The notes below the pieces were generated by a model that worked only from the letters and a program-made list of their open reading frames with translations, did not search any database and had not been told where the DNA came from. This document shows positions 43,098 through 51,785 of a DNA stretch of 64,000 nt, piece after piece. This DNA is from Prauserella halophila (GTDB lineage: Bacteria; Actinomycetota; Actinomycetes; Mycobacteriales; Pseudonocardiaceae), in contig NZ_JAMTCQ010000013.1 of the NCBI RefSeq assembly GCF_024171895.1, positions 124,001-188,000 on the forward strand, read 5' to 3'. The position numbers and the translations under genes are program-made. Within the stretch, counting starts at the first letter, position 1, and each line of letters opens with the position of its first letter.

Positions 43098-44429
43098 ATG
43101 AACCTCACTGAACGTATCGGCGCGGCGCCGATGTCCGGCTACCAATGGCTGATCGTCGCGCTCTGCACCTTCATGAACTGCCTCGACGGCTTCGACGTCA
43201 TGGCGGTCGCCTTCACCGGCCCCTCGGTCACCGATGAGTTCGGCCTGAGCGGTTCCGAGTTCGGGCTGCTGGTCTCGGTCGGCCTGATCGGCATGGCCCT
43301 GGGTTCCATGCTGCTCGCGCCGTTCGCCGACCTGATCGGACGCCGCCCGCTCATCCTGATCAGTCTCTCCCTCGGCACGATCGGCATGTTCGGTGCCGCC
43401 CTGGCCCCGTCGATGGCGGTGATGGGCGTGTTCCGCCTGCTCACCGGCATCGGCGTGGGTGGCATTCTGGCCAGCACCAACGTGATCGCCAGCGAGTTCT
43501 CGAACGCGAAGAATCGCGGGCTCGCCATCGGCGTCTTCACCGCCGGTTACGGCATCGGCGCCACCGTGGCGAGCGTGGTCGCGAGGGTCGCGGTAGGTGG
43601 CGACTGGCGGATCGTCTTCTACGCAGGCGGGTTCGCAACTCTGCTCGCCCTGATCGTCATCGCACTGCTGCTGCCCGAATCGGTCGCCTACCTCGAGCAG
43701 CGCCGCCCACAGGGCGCCCTGGAGCGCATCAACCGGACGCTGGCACGGATCGGAATGGATCCCGTCAGCTGGGCCGACCTCGACGAGGCCGCCGCCCGGG
43801 ACACGGCCGGGCAGACCCGCTCGGGGTGGCTCCGGCAGCTGTTGACTCCCACGGTCCTGCTCTGGGTCACCTTCATCACCATCATGTTCGGCTTCTACTT
43901 CGTCAACAGCTGGACTCCCACCCTGCTGGTCGAGGAAGGACTTTCGGAAAGCGCCGCGGTCACCGCCGGAATGGCGATCTCGATCGGCGGCACCGTCGGC
44001 TCGGTGCTCTACGGCGTCGCCGCGCGGGTTCGTACGCCGCGAGTAGTGCTGATCGGGTTCTCGCTGCTCGCCGCCGCGATGATGGTCGTGTTCATCGTGA
44101 GCACCTCGGTCCTGTGGCTCGGATTCGGGATCGGCGTGCTCGTCGGTGCGCTGATCAACGGCTGCATCGCCGGTGCCTACACCGTCGGACCGCCGCTGTA
44201 TCCGGCGCACCTCCGCAGCGTCGGCATGGGCTGGGCGCTCGGCATGGGCCGGATCGGCGCCATCCTGTCGCCGACCGTCGCGGGGATGCTCAAGGATGCG
44301 GGCGCCTCGGCAACCCAGCTCTACGTCGGTGCCGCCGTAGTAGTGGCGATCTGCGCGATCGTCCTGCTCGGACTGCGCCGCCACGACCCGGAGTCCGCAC
44401 CGGCGGTGAGGGAAGCCACGGCGGCCTGA
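43098..44429 (+). CDS. vanK: Aromatic acid:H+ symporter (MFS, AAHS type)
   Basis: 443 residues with 12 membrane segments. Signature CLDGFDVMAVAFTGPSVTDEF in helix 1 and the LAPFADLIGRRPLILISL loop between helices 2 and 3 are typical of PcaK/VanK carriers. Placed 34 bases after vanB, so vanillate is the likely cargo; protocatechuate is an alternative. Confidence 0.83.
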   Translation: MNLTERIGAAPMSGYQWLIVALCTFMNCLDGFDVMAVAFTGPSVTDEFGLSGSEFGLLVSVGLIGMALGSMLLAPFADLIGRRPLILISLSLGTIGMFGAALAPSMAVMGVFRLLTGIGVGGILASTNVIASEFSNAKNRGLAIGVFTAGYGIGATVASVVARVAVGGDWRIVFYAGGFATLLALIVIALLLPESVAYLEQRRPQGALERINRTLARIGMDPVSWADLDEAAARDTAGQTRSGWLRQLLTPTVLLWVTFITIMFGFYFVNSWTPTLLVEEGLSESAAVTAGMAISIGGTVGSVLYGVAARVRTPRVVLIGFSLLAAAMMVVFIVSTSVLWLGFGIGVLVGALINGCIAGAYTVGPPLYPAHLRSVGMGWALGMGRIGAILSPTVAGMLKDAGASATQLYVGAAVVVAICAIVLLGLRRHDPESAPAVREATAA

Positions 44430-44495
44430 CCTCCGCTGGCCCGGTCCCGACCCGGTGATCCCCGTCGTGCGGCCGAGCTGCTGCGCACCGTGTTC

Positions 44496-44580
44496 CGCCC
44501 AGTGCCCGTCGTCGTGCTCCGCACGAGGCGGGCACTGGGCGAGCCCAGGACCGGCCCTGGTTACGGCCGGTCCTGGGCTC
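44496..44580 (+). terminator. Two consecutive hairpins after the van operon
   Basis: First: 13-bp perfect arms CGCCCAGTGCCCG (44496-44508 with 44529-44541). Second: 16-bp perfect arms GAGCCCAGGACCGGCC (44541-44556 with 44565-44580). They separate the van operon from the small S4 gene. Confidence 0.75.
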
Positions 44581-44596
44581 GCGAGACGATAACGGG

Positions 44597-44803
44597 ATGC
44601 AAGACGTTGCCGTCAGTACCGACTCCATCCGACTCGGCCAGTTCCTGAAGCTTGCCGGCGTGGTCGACGCCGGTTCCGAGGTGCGCTCCCTGTTGGAGGA
44701 CGACCGCGTCGGGGTCAACGGCGAGACCGAGGACCGGCGCGGACGGCAGCTCGTGCGCGGCGACGTCGTCACCGTGGACGACACCGAACTGCGCGTCGGA
44801 TGA
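44597..44803 (+). CDS. Small S4-domain RNA-binding protein
   Basis: 68 residues forming a single S4 fold: IRLGQFLKLAGVVDAGSEVR, then LLEDDRVGVNGETEDRRGRQL and GDVVTVDD. Similar to YaaA/YbcJ-type stand-alone S4 proteins that bind structured RNA. Its ATG lies 16 bases after a terminator hairpin, so it is a separate unit with its own promoter. Confidence 0.82.
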   Translation: MQDVAVSTDSIRLGQFLKLAGVVDAGSEVRSLLEDDRVGVNGETEDRRGRQLVRGDVVTVDDTELRVG

Positions 44804-44938
44804 CTCGTCGAGTGCGCTACCGGCCCGGCGGGGGCGACGTGGTGTCCGCGACGAGGGCGGCCCGGCTTCCTACGCGATGACCGTCGAGGCCGCACCCAGA
44901 GCATCGACCGGCGTCCTGCGCGGCCCGCAACACGGCCG

Positions 44939-45226
44939 TCACGCCTGTGCCCGCAGATCGGACGGATGCGTGGCCAGCGGTGTGACGTCGATCTTCATGT
45001 ACGGGAACAACGGCAACGACGACAGCACCGCGTGAAGGTCGTCGCCCGAGTCCATGTCGAAGACACTGATGTTCGCGTATTCGCCGACGATGCGCCACAA
45101 GTGCAGCCAGACGCCGGAACGCTGCAGTTCCAGGGCCCGGGACTTCTCCTCGGCGATGAGCGCCGCACGCCGCTCGGGGTCGAGGTCGTGGGGAAGGGCG
45201 ACCTCCATGTGGACGTGGAACAGCAT
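44939..45226 (-). CDS. catC: Muconolactone delta-isomerase
   Basis: 95 residues, the standard length. MLFHVHMEVALPHDLDPER at the start and WRIVGEYANISVFDMDSGDD, then LHAVLSSLPLFPYM, are family hallmarks. It converts muconolactone to 3-oxoadipate enol-lactone. Starts 6 bases after the catB stop; last gene of catA-catB-catC. The 135 bases beyond its stop hold no gene. Confidence 0.92.
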   Translation of the reverse strand: MLFHVHMEVALPHDLDPERRAALIAEEKSRALELQRSGVWLHLWRIVGEYANISVFDMDSGDDLHAVLSSLPLFPYMKIDVTPLATHPSDLRAQA

Positions 45227-45232
45227 CGGCCA

Positions 45233-46354
45233 TCAGCTCCTTCGGAATTCCCGGACCTTGGCGGGATCGAGTTCGACGCCCAATCCGGGACCCTCCGGCA
45301 GATGCACCCCGTCGGCGTCGTAGACCAACGGGTCGACGAGCATCTCTTCGGCCAGCAACAACGGGCCGAACAGTTCACTGCCCCATCCGAGGGCCGGACT
45401 GGTGCAGGCGGTGTGCAGCGACGCGGCCGTGCCGATCGGGCTCTCGATCGATGTCGCCGCATAGCACGGAATGCCGGCCGCGGCGGCGATCTCGCCGATC
45501 GCCCGGCTCGCCCGCAGTCCCCCGGACTTGGTGGTCTTGACCGCGAAGATCCCGGCCGCCTGCGCCTTGGCCAGTTGCAGCGCATCCGCGGGGGTGCGCA
45601 GGCTCTCGTCGGCCATCACCGGGATCGGTAATGCGGCGGAGATCGCCACCAGCGCCTCGACGTCGTGTCCGGCCACCGGTTGTTCGATCATCTCCACACC
45701 GGCCGCGGCCAGCTCGGGCAGATGGGTCAACGCTGTCGTGCGGTCCCAGCGGGCATTGATGTCGACCCGCACGCCCGCGGTGCCGGCGAGTTTCTCCGCG
45801 ATCTCGGTGACCCGCGCTACGTCCTCGTCCGGAGCCAGTGCTCCCATCTTCAGCTTGAACGAGGTGTGCAGCCCGGAATCCAGCTTGGCCAGGGCCTCGT
45901 CGACGACGACGTCGGCCGACTCGGTGCCCAGCGCCCACGTGACGTCGACATTCGTCCGGCAGGCCCCGCCGAGCAGGGTGTGCACCGGGACCTCGAGATG
46001 GCGTGCCCACGCGTCGTGCAGTGCCACCTCGACCGCGGTCTTGGCGAACAGGTTCGCCGCGACGGCATCGGATCCGTCACGCATGATCGCGGCGATCTCG
46101 TCGACCCGGCGACCCAACAGGATCGGCGACAGGTAGCGCTCGATGACCAGCTGCATGGTTTCGACGGACTCGCCGCCCCACCACGGACCACCGGGGACCA
46201 CGCCCTCACCGACCCCGGTGACACCGCCGGCGGTCCGGACGAAAACGTAGAGCACGGGCTGGGTGCTCATGCCCATCCTGGCGAAACGGTGTGCCCGGCG
46301 CATCGGGATGTCGACGATCACGGTCTCGACGCCGTCGATCCGCAGGTCGCTCAT
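45233..46354 (-). CDS. catB: Muconate cycloisomerase
   Basis: 373 residues of the enolase superfamily (MLE subgroup). Catalytic lysine pair in FKLKMGAL, metal ligands Asp in VDINARWD, Glu in EMIEQPV and Asp in MADESLRTP, and a second lysine in AVKTTKSGG. Converts cis,cis-muconate to muconolactone. Lies between catA and catC. Confidence 0.9.
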   Translation of the reverse strand: MSDLRIDGVETVIVDIPMRRAHRFARMGMSTQPVLYVFVRTAGGVTGVGEGVVPGGPWWGGESVETMQLVIERYLSPILLGRRVDEIAAIMRDGSDAVAANLFAKTAVEVALHDAWARHLEVPVHTLLGGACRTNVDVTWALGTESADVVVDEALAKLDSGLHTSFKLKMGALAPDEDVARVTEIAEKLAGTAGVRVDINARWDRTTALTHLPELAAAGVEMIEQPVAGHDVEALVAISAALPIPVMADESLRTPADALQLAKAQAAGIFAVKTTKSGGLRASRAIGEIAAAAGIPCYAATSIESPIGTAASLHTACTSPALGWGSELFGPLLLAEEMLVDPLVYDADGVHLPEGPGLGVELDPAKVREFRRS

Positions 46355-46374
46355 CGCGACCTCCTTTCCGTCGT

Positions 46375-46414
46375 GACGCCGGCCCGGGTGTCGTGGTCGA
46401 CCGGGCCCGGCGTC
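46375..46414 (-). promoter_or_regulatory. Hairpin between catA and catB
   Basis: GACGCCGGCCCGG pairs with CGGGCCCGGCGTC with one bulge, in the 64-base gap after catA. It could act as a partial terminator or RNA stabiliser giving more CatA than CatB/CatC. Confidence 0.5.
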
Positions 46415-46418
46415 GGTC

Positions 46419-47273
46419 TCACGCGGGCTCCAGCGTGAAGTCGTACGTCACCGAGTGCGTCCCGTCCCCGTTGTCCACGGGGTCGAGAATCAACTCCGAT
46501 TTGGTCGCGGATGCGACATCACTGTCGAGCCACTCCCCACCGCGGAAGTAGAGCTGGGTGGTGATCGTCCGGTGCTCCGGCGCACGGACCATCAGGTGCA
46601 GGTGCGCCGGTCGCCACGGGTGCCAGCCTGCGGCTTCGATCAACGCACCGGTCGGGCCGTCCGTCGGAATCTGATACGCCGCCGGTTCGATCGTGTGGAT
46701 CTCGAACTTGCCTTCGGCGTCGGCGACGACGACACCGCGGAGGTTGCCGTCCGGCAGGTGCGGGGCGAACCCGGAGTAGTAGCCTTCATCGTCGGCCTGC
46801 CAGATGTCGAGCTCCGCCCCCGGCAGTGGGTTTCCCGCCGTGTCACGGACCTGGCCGGCGAACAGCAAGGCGGTGCCCTGCTCATCCGGGCGCTTAGGCA
46901 AGGTCGCCGGGGTGTCGATCCGGACCTGGCCGGGCAGGTAGTACGGCCCGAGGATGGAGCCCTTGGTTCCGTCCTGGGCTTCGGCAGCGACGTCCTCGAC
47001 GACGTGCTCGACGAACACGTCCAGGAACAGCGGCCATTCGCCGCCTTCCCCGACGTCGATCAGGTACTGCTTGGCGGCCTGGAACTCGTCGTAGGTCACC
47101 TTCTTCGACCGGATCGTGCTGTGAATCCCGGCCAGCAGGTCCGTCACGACCTCCGAGACCCGCTCCTGGGACACGGTCGGGCCTGCGGATGCGCTGCCCC
47201 GGCTCGCGCGGAACGCCTTGGTGGCCGAGTCACCCGAGCCCGCGGCGGTGGGTGAGTCATGAGTAGCGGTCAT
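46419..47273 (-). CDS. catA: Catechol 1,2-dioxygenase
   Basis: 284 residues. Non-haem Fe(III) ligands: Tyr in ILGPYYLPGQ, a second Tyr in PAAYQIPTDGP, and the two His of WHPWRPAHLHL. The N-terminal helical domain (residues about 35-100) is the dimer linker seen in intradiol dioxygenases. Cleaves catechol to cis,cis-muconate. Heads the leftward cat operon, divergent from the IclR regulator across a repeat-rich region. Confidence 0.92.
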   Translation of the reverse strand: MTATHDSPTAAGSGDSATKAFRASRGSASAGPTVSQERVSEVVTDLLAGIHSTIRSKKVTYDEFQAAKQYLIDVGEGGEWPLFLDVFVEHVVEDVAAEAQDGTKGSILGPYYLPGQVRIDTPATLPKRPDEQGTALLFAGQVRDTAGNPLPGAELDIWQADDEGYYSGFAPHLPDGNLRGVVVADAEGKFEIHTIEPAAYQIPTDGPTGALIEAAGWHPWRPAHLHLMVRAPEHRTITTQLYFRGGEWLDSDVASATKSELILDPVDNGDGTHSVTYDFTLEPA

Positions 47274-47454
47274 GATGAGCTCCTTGATACTGCTGGCTCG
47301 TCGGCACGTGCCGATGACGGACGTGCCGACGGGGATCGATGAACGCCTGTCCTCCCCCGCGTACCGGACGTGGCAACCCGTCGCAGGACCGCCACGGGTT
47401 GCCGACGAGGTGCGCGAGGGTCCCTCGAGCTGTGGGTGTCACCGGCGCGCCATC

Positions 47455-47550
47455 GATGTCATTTCTGCACTGATGTCATTTCTGCACTGCTGTCACTTTG
47501 CACGCTTGTCACTCCTGCACGTGTCACCTATGCACGTGCCACTTCTGAAC
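47455..47550. repeat. Array of six 15-17 bp tandem repeats between catA and the iclR-type gene
   Basis: Units start at 47455, 47472, 47489, 47504, 47521 and 47536 (lengths 17, 17, 15, 17, 15, 15). The consensus is TGTCAYTTCTGCAC. The first two units are identical; the last is the most diverged (GTGCCACTTCTGAAC). No spacers, so not a CRISPR. The array lies in the divergent promoter region and looks like a multi-site operator. Confidence 0.85.
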
Positions 47551-47556
47551 GCTGTG

Positions 47557-47571
47557 CGTACAAGTTGTACG
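47557..47571. promoter_or_regulatory. Palindrome CGTACAAGTTGTACG
   Basis: Perfect 7-bp arms around a central G, immediately after the repeat array and 112 bases before the iclR-type start. A second CGTACG lies 5 bases further on. Likely IclR-type operator (inference). Confidence 0.55.
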
Positions 47572-47682
47572 ACTAGCGTACGATCGAGATTGGCATGTCG
47601 CGCCGGGGTCGTCAACCCACGGCCCGGCCGCTCCTGCTCGGGCGAAGCTCCGAGACGGCCGGCGTTGTGGGACGATGCGCCG

Positions 47683-48459
47683 GTGAACGACGGAAAGGCC
47701 GGAGACCAGGACCACATCCAGAGCATCGAGCGCGGATTCGCCGTATTGCTGGCATTCGACGCCGAGCGGCGGAATCCGAGCCTGACCGACATCGCGAACG
47801 CGACCGGGTTGTCGCGACCGGCCGTACGCCGGATCCTGTTGACATTGCAGCACCTCGGCTATGTGCGACCGACCGGTGGAAGCCACTGGGAATTGACGCC
47901 ACGCGTGCTGACCATCGGCCAGCACTTCACGGCATCCAGCGCAGTCGTCGCCGTGTCCGAGTCGCACATGAGCCGCCTGGTGGAGGAAACGCAGGAGTCG
48001 GCATCACTATCCACACTGGACGGCAGCGACGTCGTCTATCTCGCTCGCGTACCCGCCAAACGCGTACTCAACATCGACGCCACCGCGGGAACCCGCGTGC
48101 CGGCACACGCGACCTCGATGGGACGGGTGCTGCTCGCCGCCGCACCACCGGAGTTCGTCGAGAGCTACCTGGCCGACCCCGGACTCCAGCCGCTCACTCC
48201 GCACACGATCACCGACCCGGATCAGTTCCGCACGACGCTGACGCAGGTACGCGAACAAGGCTGGTCGCTGGTGTCGGAGGAACGTGAGATCGGCCTGATC
48301 GCGGCGTCCGCCCCGATCCACAACCACACCGGCCACGTCGTCGCCGCCCTGTCGTCGTCGAGTTCGACGGGACGCATGAGCCCGGAACGCGCCGAACGCG
48401 ACCTCGTACCGGTTCTCGTCCGCATCGCCAACGAGATCAGCAACGAACTCGGCGCCTGA
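47683..48459 (+). CDS. IclR-family regulator (CatR/PcaR-like)
   Basis: 258 residues from a GTG. The N-terminal HTH reads SIERGFAVLLAFDAERRNPS and LTDIANATGLSRPAVRRILL; the C-terminal IclR effector domain has VPAHATSMGRVLLAA and SLVSEEREIGLIAASAPIHN. A long open frame extends upstream through the repeat array but is not credible as protein. Divergent from catABC and therefore the probable cat regulator, as in other actinobacteria where IclR proteins govern the 3-oxoadipate pathway. Confidence 0.86.
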   Translation: MNDGKAGDQDHIQSIERGFAVLLAFDAERRNPSLTDIANATGLSRPAVRRILLTLQHLGYVRPTGGSHWELTPRVLTIGQHFTASSAVVAVSESHMSRLVEETQESASLSTLDGSDVVYLARVPAKRVLNIDATAGTRVPAHATSMGRVLLAAAPPEFVESYLADPGLQPLTPHTITDPDQFRTTLTQVREQGWSLVSEEREIGLIAASAPIHNHTGHVVAALSSSSSTGRMSPERAERDLVPVLVRIANEISNELGA

Positions 48460-48660
48460 CGACCAGACAGGGCAGAACTCGAACCGACGACCATACGGTC
48501 CGCTGTGGACGGATCAGCAAGGTGTCGCCGCGTGCCAGTCGGCGGCCCACTCGCAGCGCAGTTCGTACCGGTCGGCCCCTGCTCGAAACAAGGACCGGGT
48601 GTCGTCGTCCGTGACCGGCACCGTCCGCGTGCCGGGCTCGTCACAGGTGTGCGTGACTTC

Positions 48661-48730
48661 CGGCAACGGCGTGGTCGCTCACCTGCGGCAACGGCGTGGT
48701 CTCCCACCCGAACATTGTGATAAAATATTT
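48661..48730 (+). promoter_or_regulatory. Direct repeat and promoter region before the acyl-CoA dehydrogenase
   Basis: CGGCAACGGCGTGGTC occurs at 48661 and at 48686 (25-bp spacing), followed by GTGATAAAATATTT, an AT-rich -10-like stretch just before the start codon at 48734. The 274-base intergenic region holds no gene. Confidence 0.5.
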
Positions 48731-48733
48731 CTC

Positions 48734-49921
48734 ATGTCGACACCGGAGACCGAACACGGGCCCGTGCCCGCTGTCAGCCCCGAGGACTTCAAGCCGATCC
48801 TGGAGCTGGTACGCGACTTCGTCCGCACGACAGTGATCCCGCGCGAGCAGGAGATCGCCGACACCGACGCGATTCCCGACGACGTGCGGAAACAGGTGGC
48901 CGACATGGGATTGTTCGGCTACGCGATCCCACAGGAGTGGGGCGGGCTCGGGCTGGACCTGACTCAGGACGTCGAGCTGGCCATGGAGCTCGGCTACACA
49001 TCACTGGCGCTGCGATCGATGTTCGGCACGAACAACGGCATCGCGGGCCAGGTACTGGTCAACTTCGGCACCGACGAGCAGAAGAGCACGTGGCTGGAAC
49101 GGATCGCCTCGGGCGACGTGGTCGCCTCGTTCGCCCTGACCGAGCCCGGTGCCGGGTCGAACCCGGCGGGTCTGCGCACCACGGCCGTCCGCGACGGGGA
49201 CGAATGGGTGATCGACGGGCAGAAGTGCTTCATCACCAACGCCCCGATCGCGGACCTGTTCGTGGTCTTCGCCCGCACGAGGCCCGCCGACGAGTCCGGG
49301 CCGGGCATCGCGGTGTTCCTGGTGCCCGCCGACACACCCGGCCTCGACGTCGGTGTGAAAGACCGGAAGATGGGCCAGGAAGGCGCGTGGACGGCCGACG
49401 TCGCGTTCTCGGGCGTGCGGGTTCCGACATCCGCCCTGGTCGGCGGGGACGAGGACGCGGGCTACCGCGCCGCCATGGCCTCGCTGGCCCGCGGGCGCGT
49501 GCACATCGCCGCCCTCGCGGTGGGCACCGCGAGGCGTGCACTGGACGAGTCGGTCGCCTACGCCGCCTCGGCGACCCAGGGCGGCCAGGCCATCGGTGAG
49601 TTCCAACTGGTGCAAGCGATGCTCGCCGACCAGCAGACCGGCGTGATGTCCGGCCGTGCGCTGGTCCGAGAGACCGCCCGGCGGTACGTCACCGGCGAGG
49701 ACACCCGCATGGGGCCCTCGGCCGCCAAACTGCACTGCACCGAAATGGCCGGCACGGTCGCCGACCTGGCGGTGCAGGTCCACGGCGGCACCGGATACAT
49801 GCGCGACGTCCCGGTCGAACGCATCTACCGGGACGTACGACTGCTCCGGCTGTACGAGGGCACCAGCGAGATTCAGCGGCTGATCATCGGCGGCCGGCTG
49901 GTTCGCGAGGCGCAGCGATGA
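48734..49921 (+). CDS. Acyl-CoA dehydrogenase
   Basis: 395 residues. FAD-binding motif ASFALTEPGAGSNPAGLRT near residue 135, FITNAPIADLFVVFAR, LHCTEMAGTVADLAVQVHGG and the catalytic-glutamate loop RLYEGTSEIQRLIIGG. Introduces a double bond into an acyl-CoA. The ATG at 48734 matches the beginning of homology; no clear Shine-Dalgarno is present and the transcript may be nearly leaderless. Coupled by ATGA overlap to the CitE-like gene. Confidence 0.88.
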   Translation: MSTPETEHGPVPAVSPEDFKPILELVRDFVRTTVIPREQEIADTDAIPDDVRKQVADMGLFGYAIPQEWGGLGLDLTQDVELAMELGYTSLALRSMFGTNNGIAGQVLVNFGTDEQKSTWLERIASGDVVASFALTEPGAGSNPAGLRTTAVRDGDEWVIDGQKCFITNAPIADLFVVFARTRPADESGPGIAVFLVPADTPGLDVGVKDRKMGQEGAWTADVAFSGVRVPTSALVGGDEDAGYRAAMASLARGRVHIAALAVGTARRALDESVAYAASATQGGQAIGEFQLVQAMLADQQTGVMSGRALVRETARRYVTGEDTRMGPSAAKLHCTEMAGTVADLAVQVHGGTGYMRDVPVERIYRDVRLLRLYEGTSEIQRLIIGGRLVREAQR

Positions 49922-50778
49922 GCAGCGGTCGAGGGCACCCGGACATCGCGCGGCGCACGCGCGAAGCCACCACGTTCCTGTTCGTGCCCGGTGACCGGCC
50001 GGAACGGTTCGAGAAGGCATCGGCGTCCGGGGCCGACCTCGTCGTCCTCGATCTCGAGGACGCGGTCGCGCCCGAGCGCAAGGACGCCGCACGCGATCAC
50101 GTGGCCGAATGGCTGACCCAGGGCCACGAGTGCGCCGTCCGCGTCAACCCGCCGGGCAGTCCCTGGCACGAGCAGGATCTGACGGCACTCGCCGGGCATT
50201 CCGGTGCACTGATGCTCCCCAAGGCCGACACACCGGCGACGGTGCAGCAGGTGGTGCGCACGCTCGACGACGTGCCCCCGATCGTCGCCCTGGTCGAGAC
50301 GGCCCTCGGCGTCGTGCAGGCTGCCGACCTCGCGGCCGTGCCGAGCGTGGAGCGGCTCGCATTCGGCAGCTTCGACCTGGCCGCCGAGCTGGGCGTGGAT
50401 CCGGTGGACCGCGAGGCACTCGCCGCCGCCCGGGGAGCACTGGTCCTGGGCTCGGCAGCCGCGGGGCTCGCCGGCCCGATCGACGGGGTCACCGCAGATC
50501 TGGACGACAGCGACGTCCTCACCGACGACGTGCGCTACGCGCGGCGACTCGGGTTCACCGGCAAGCTGTGCGTGCATCCGAAGCAGCTCTCCCCCGTCAC
50601 CGCCGCGTTCCGTCCCGGCGACGACGAGATTCGGTGGGCGCGGAAGGTCGTCGATGCGACCGAGGCCGGCCGCGGCACTCACGGTGCGGTGGCCGTGGAC
50701 GGGCAGATGGTCGACAAACCGGTACTGGAGCGTGCACATCGCACCCTCCGGCAGACAGGAAAAGCCGGCGAGCAATGA
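49918..50778 (+). CDS. HpcH/HpaI aldolase-family CoA ester lyase (CitE-like)
   Basis: 286 residues. TTFLFVPGDRPERFEKASAS, VVLDLEDAVAPERKDAARDH (Mg-binding Asp/Glu), IVALVETALGV, FGSFDLAAELGVD and GKLCVHPKQL are typical of citramalyl/malyl-CoA lyases. Probably cleaves a 3-hydroxyacyl-CoA made downstream of the coupled dehydrogenase. A strong hairpin follows the stop. Confidence 0.87.
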   Translation: MSSGRGHPDIARRTREATTFLFVPGDRPERFEKASASGADLVVLDLEDAVAPERKDAARDHVAEWLTQGHECAVRVNPPGSPWHEQDLTALAGHSGALMLPKADTPATVQQVVRTLDDVPPIVALVETALGVVQAADLAAVPSVERLAFGSFDLAAELGVDPVDREALAAARGALVLGSAAAGLAGPIDGVTADLDDSDVLTDDVRYARRLGFTGKLCVHPKQLSPVTAAFRPGDDEIRWARKVVDATEAGRGTHGAVAVDGQMVDKPVLERAHRTLRQTGKAGEQ

Positions 50779-50812
50779 CGTTCACCGAGAGGCCTCGGCC
50801 TCTCGGTGAACG
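50779..50812 (+). terminator. Hairpin terminator after the CitE-like gene
   Basis: Perfect 15-bp arms CGTTCACCGAGAGGC with the tetraloop CTCG, starting right after the stop. The next 247 bases to 51059 hold no gene that I can support. Confidence 0.8.
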
Positions 50813-51059
50813 CCAGGCGTTCCGGAAAATCGGGTCGTCATGCCCCAGCCATGGGGCAGCGAGCAGACTCCGAACGGCACGTCACCGACAGCCCGCGGCC
50901 CATCGTTCGCAGGGCCACGTCGGTCGCGGTGTCGCCGGGCCGGGTCGTTACGTCGTCGGGCACTCGCCGCCTGGACGTGATGGGCGTCTACGCCCCGAGA
51001 CCGGGGCGATCCTGCGAGGTCCCCTTGTTCGTACGCCGCCCTGCCGTTAATGTACAGGT

Positions 51060-51785
51060 ATGAACAGGACTGATCAGGATCGTCCGATCAAATTCAGCAA
51101 GCGGGACCGGATGGTGCACGAACTCTCCCGGCAGATCCATGCGGGCGTCCTGACTCGTGGCGAACAGCTGCCCGCGGAGCACGAACTCGCCGAACGGTTC
51201 GAGGTCAGCCGCGGAACGGTGCGCAGCGCACTGTCCGAGCTGCAGCGCCGCGAACTCATCGCCACCCAGACGGGCGTCGGGTCCTTCGTGACGTTCGATG
51301 GTGTCGAACTGGACCAGACCATCGGCTGGGCCACCGCACTCACTCGGTCGGGTTTCGACATCCGAGCGGAACTACTCGACATCGAGAAGGCGGCCGACCC
51401 CGAGCTGGCAGCCCGCTTCGGTGTCGAGCAGTTCATCGCGGTCCGCCGGCTTCGGCGCGATCGGACCGCGGGCCCGGTGTCCTACGAGGTGGCGTTGGTG
51501 CCTGCCAACGACCGGCTCGCTGATCTGCCACAACGCGGGCTGGTCGACGACTCCCTCACCGCGACCCTCGCCGCGGCGGGATTGCGTCCGGCACAGGGAG
51601 AACAGTGGATCGGCACCGAGTCACTGACCGCGCACACGGCCGAGCTGCTCGAGCGACACGAGGGCGAGTTGTTCCTCCGGGCGGCAAGAACCAGCACCGA
51701 CTCCGCAGGCGGACTCGTCGAGCACGTCATCAGCCTGCTGGACCCGGCTCGTTTCCAGTTCCACCTGACGTTCGGTACCGCATGA
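51060..51785 (+). CDS. GntR-family regulator with UTRA domain (HutC subfamily)
   Basis: 241 residues. The winged helix runs RDRMVHELSRQIHAGVLTRG, PAEHELAERFEVSRGTVRSA and ATQTGVGSFV. The UTRA-like ligand domain covers about residues 95-238 (RLRRDRTAGPVSYEVALVPA). First gene of a four-gene unit; it overlaps the next gene by ATGA, so it is cotranscribed with the genes it likely controls. A promoter-like TTAATGT lies 10 bases before the ATG. Confidence 0.86.
   Translation: MNRTDQDRPIKFSKRDRMVHELSRQIHAGVLTRGEQLPAEHELAERFEVSRGTVRSALSELQRRELIATQTGVGSFVTFDGVELDQTIGWATALTRSGFDIRAELLDIEKAADPELAARFGVEQFIAVRRLRRDRTAGPVSYEVALVPANDRLADLPQRGLVDDSLTATLAAAGLRPAQGEQWIGTESLTAHTAELLERHEGELFLRAARTSTDSAGGLVEHVISLLDPARFQFHLTFGTA

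Noticed and set aside
47455-47550. Possible CRISPR array
   Set aside because: Units are directly adjoining with no unique spacers, and there are no cas genes nearby.
47272-47682. N-terminal extension of the IclR protein
   Set aside because: It would translate the tandem repeats and operator region; homology begins only after 47683.
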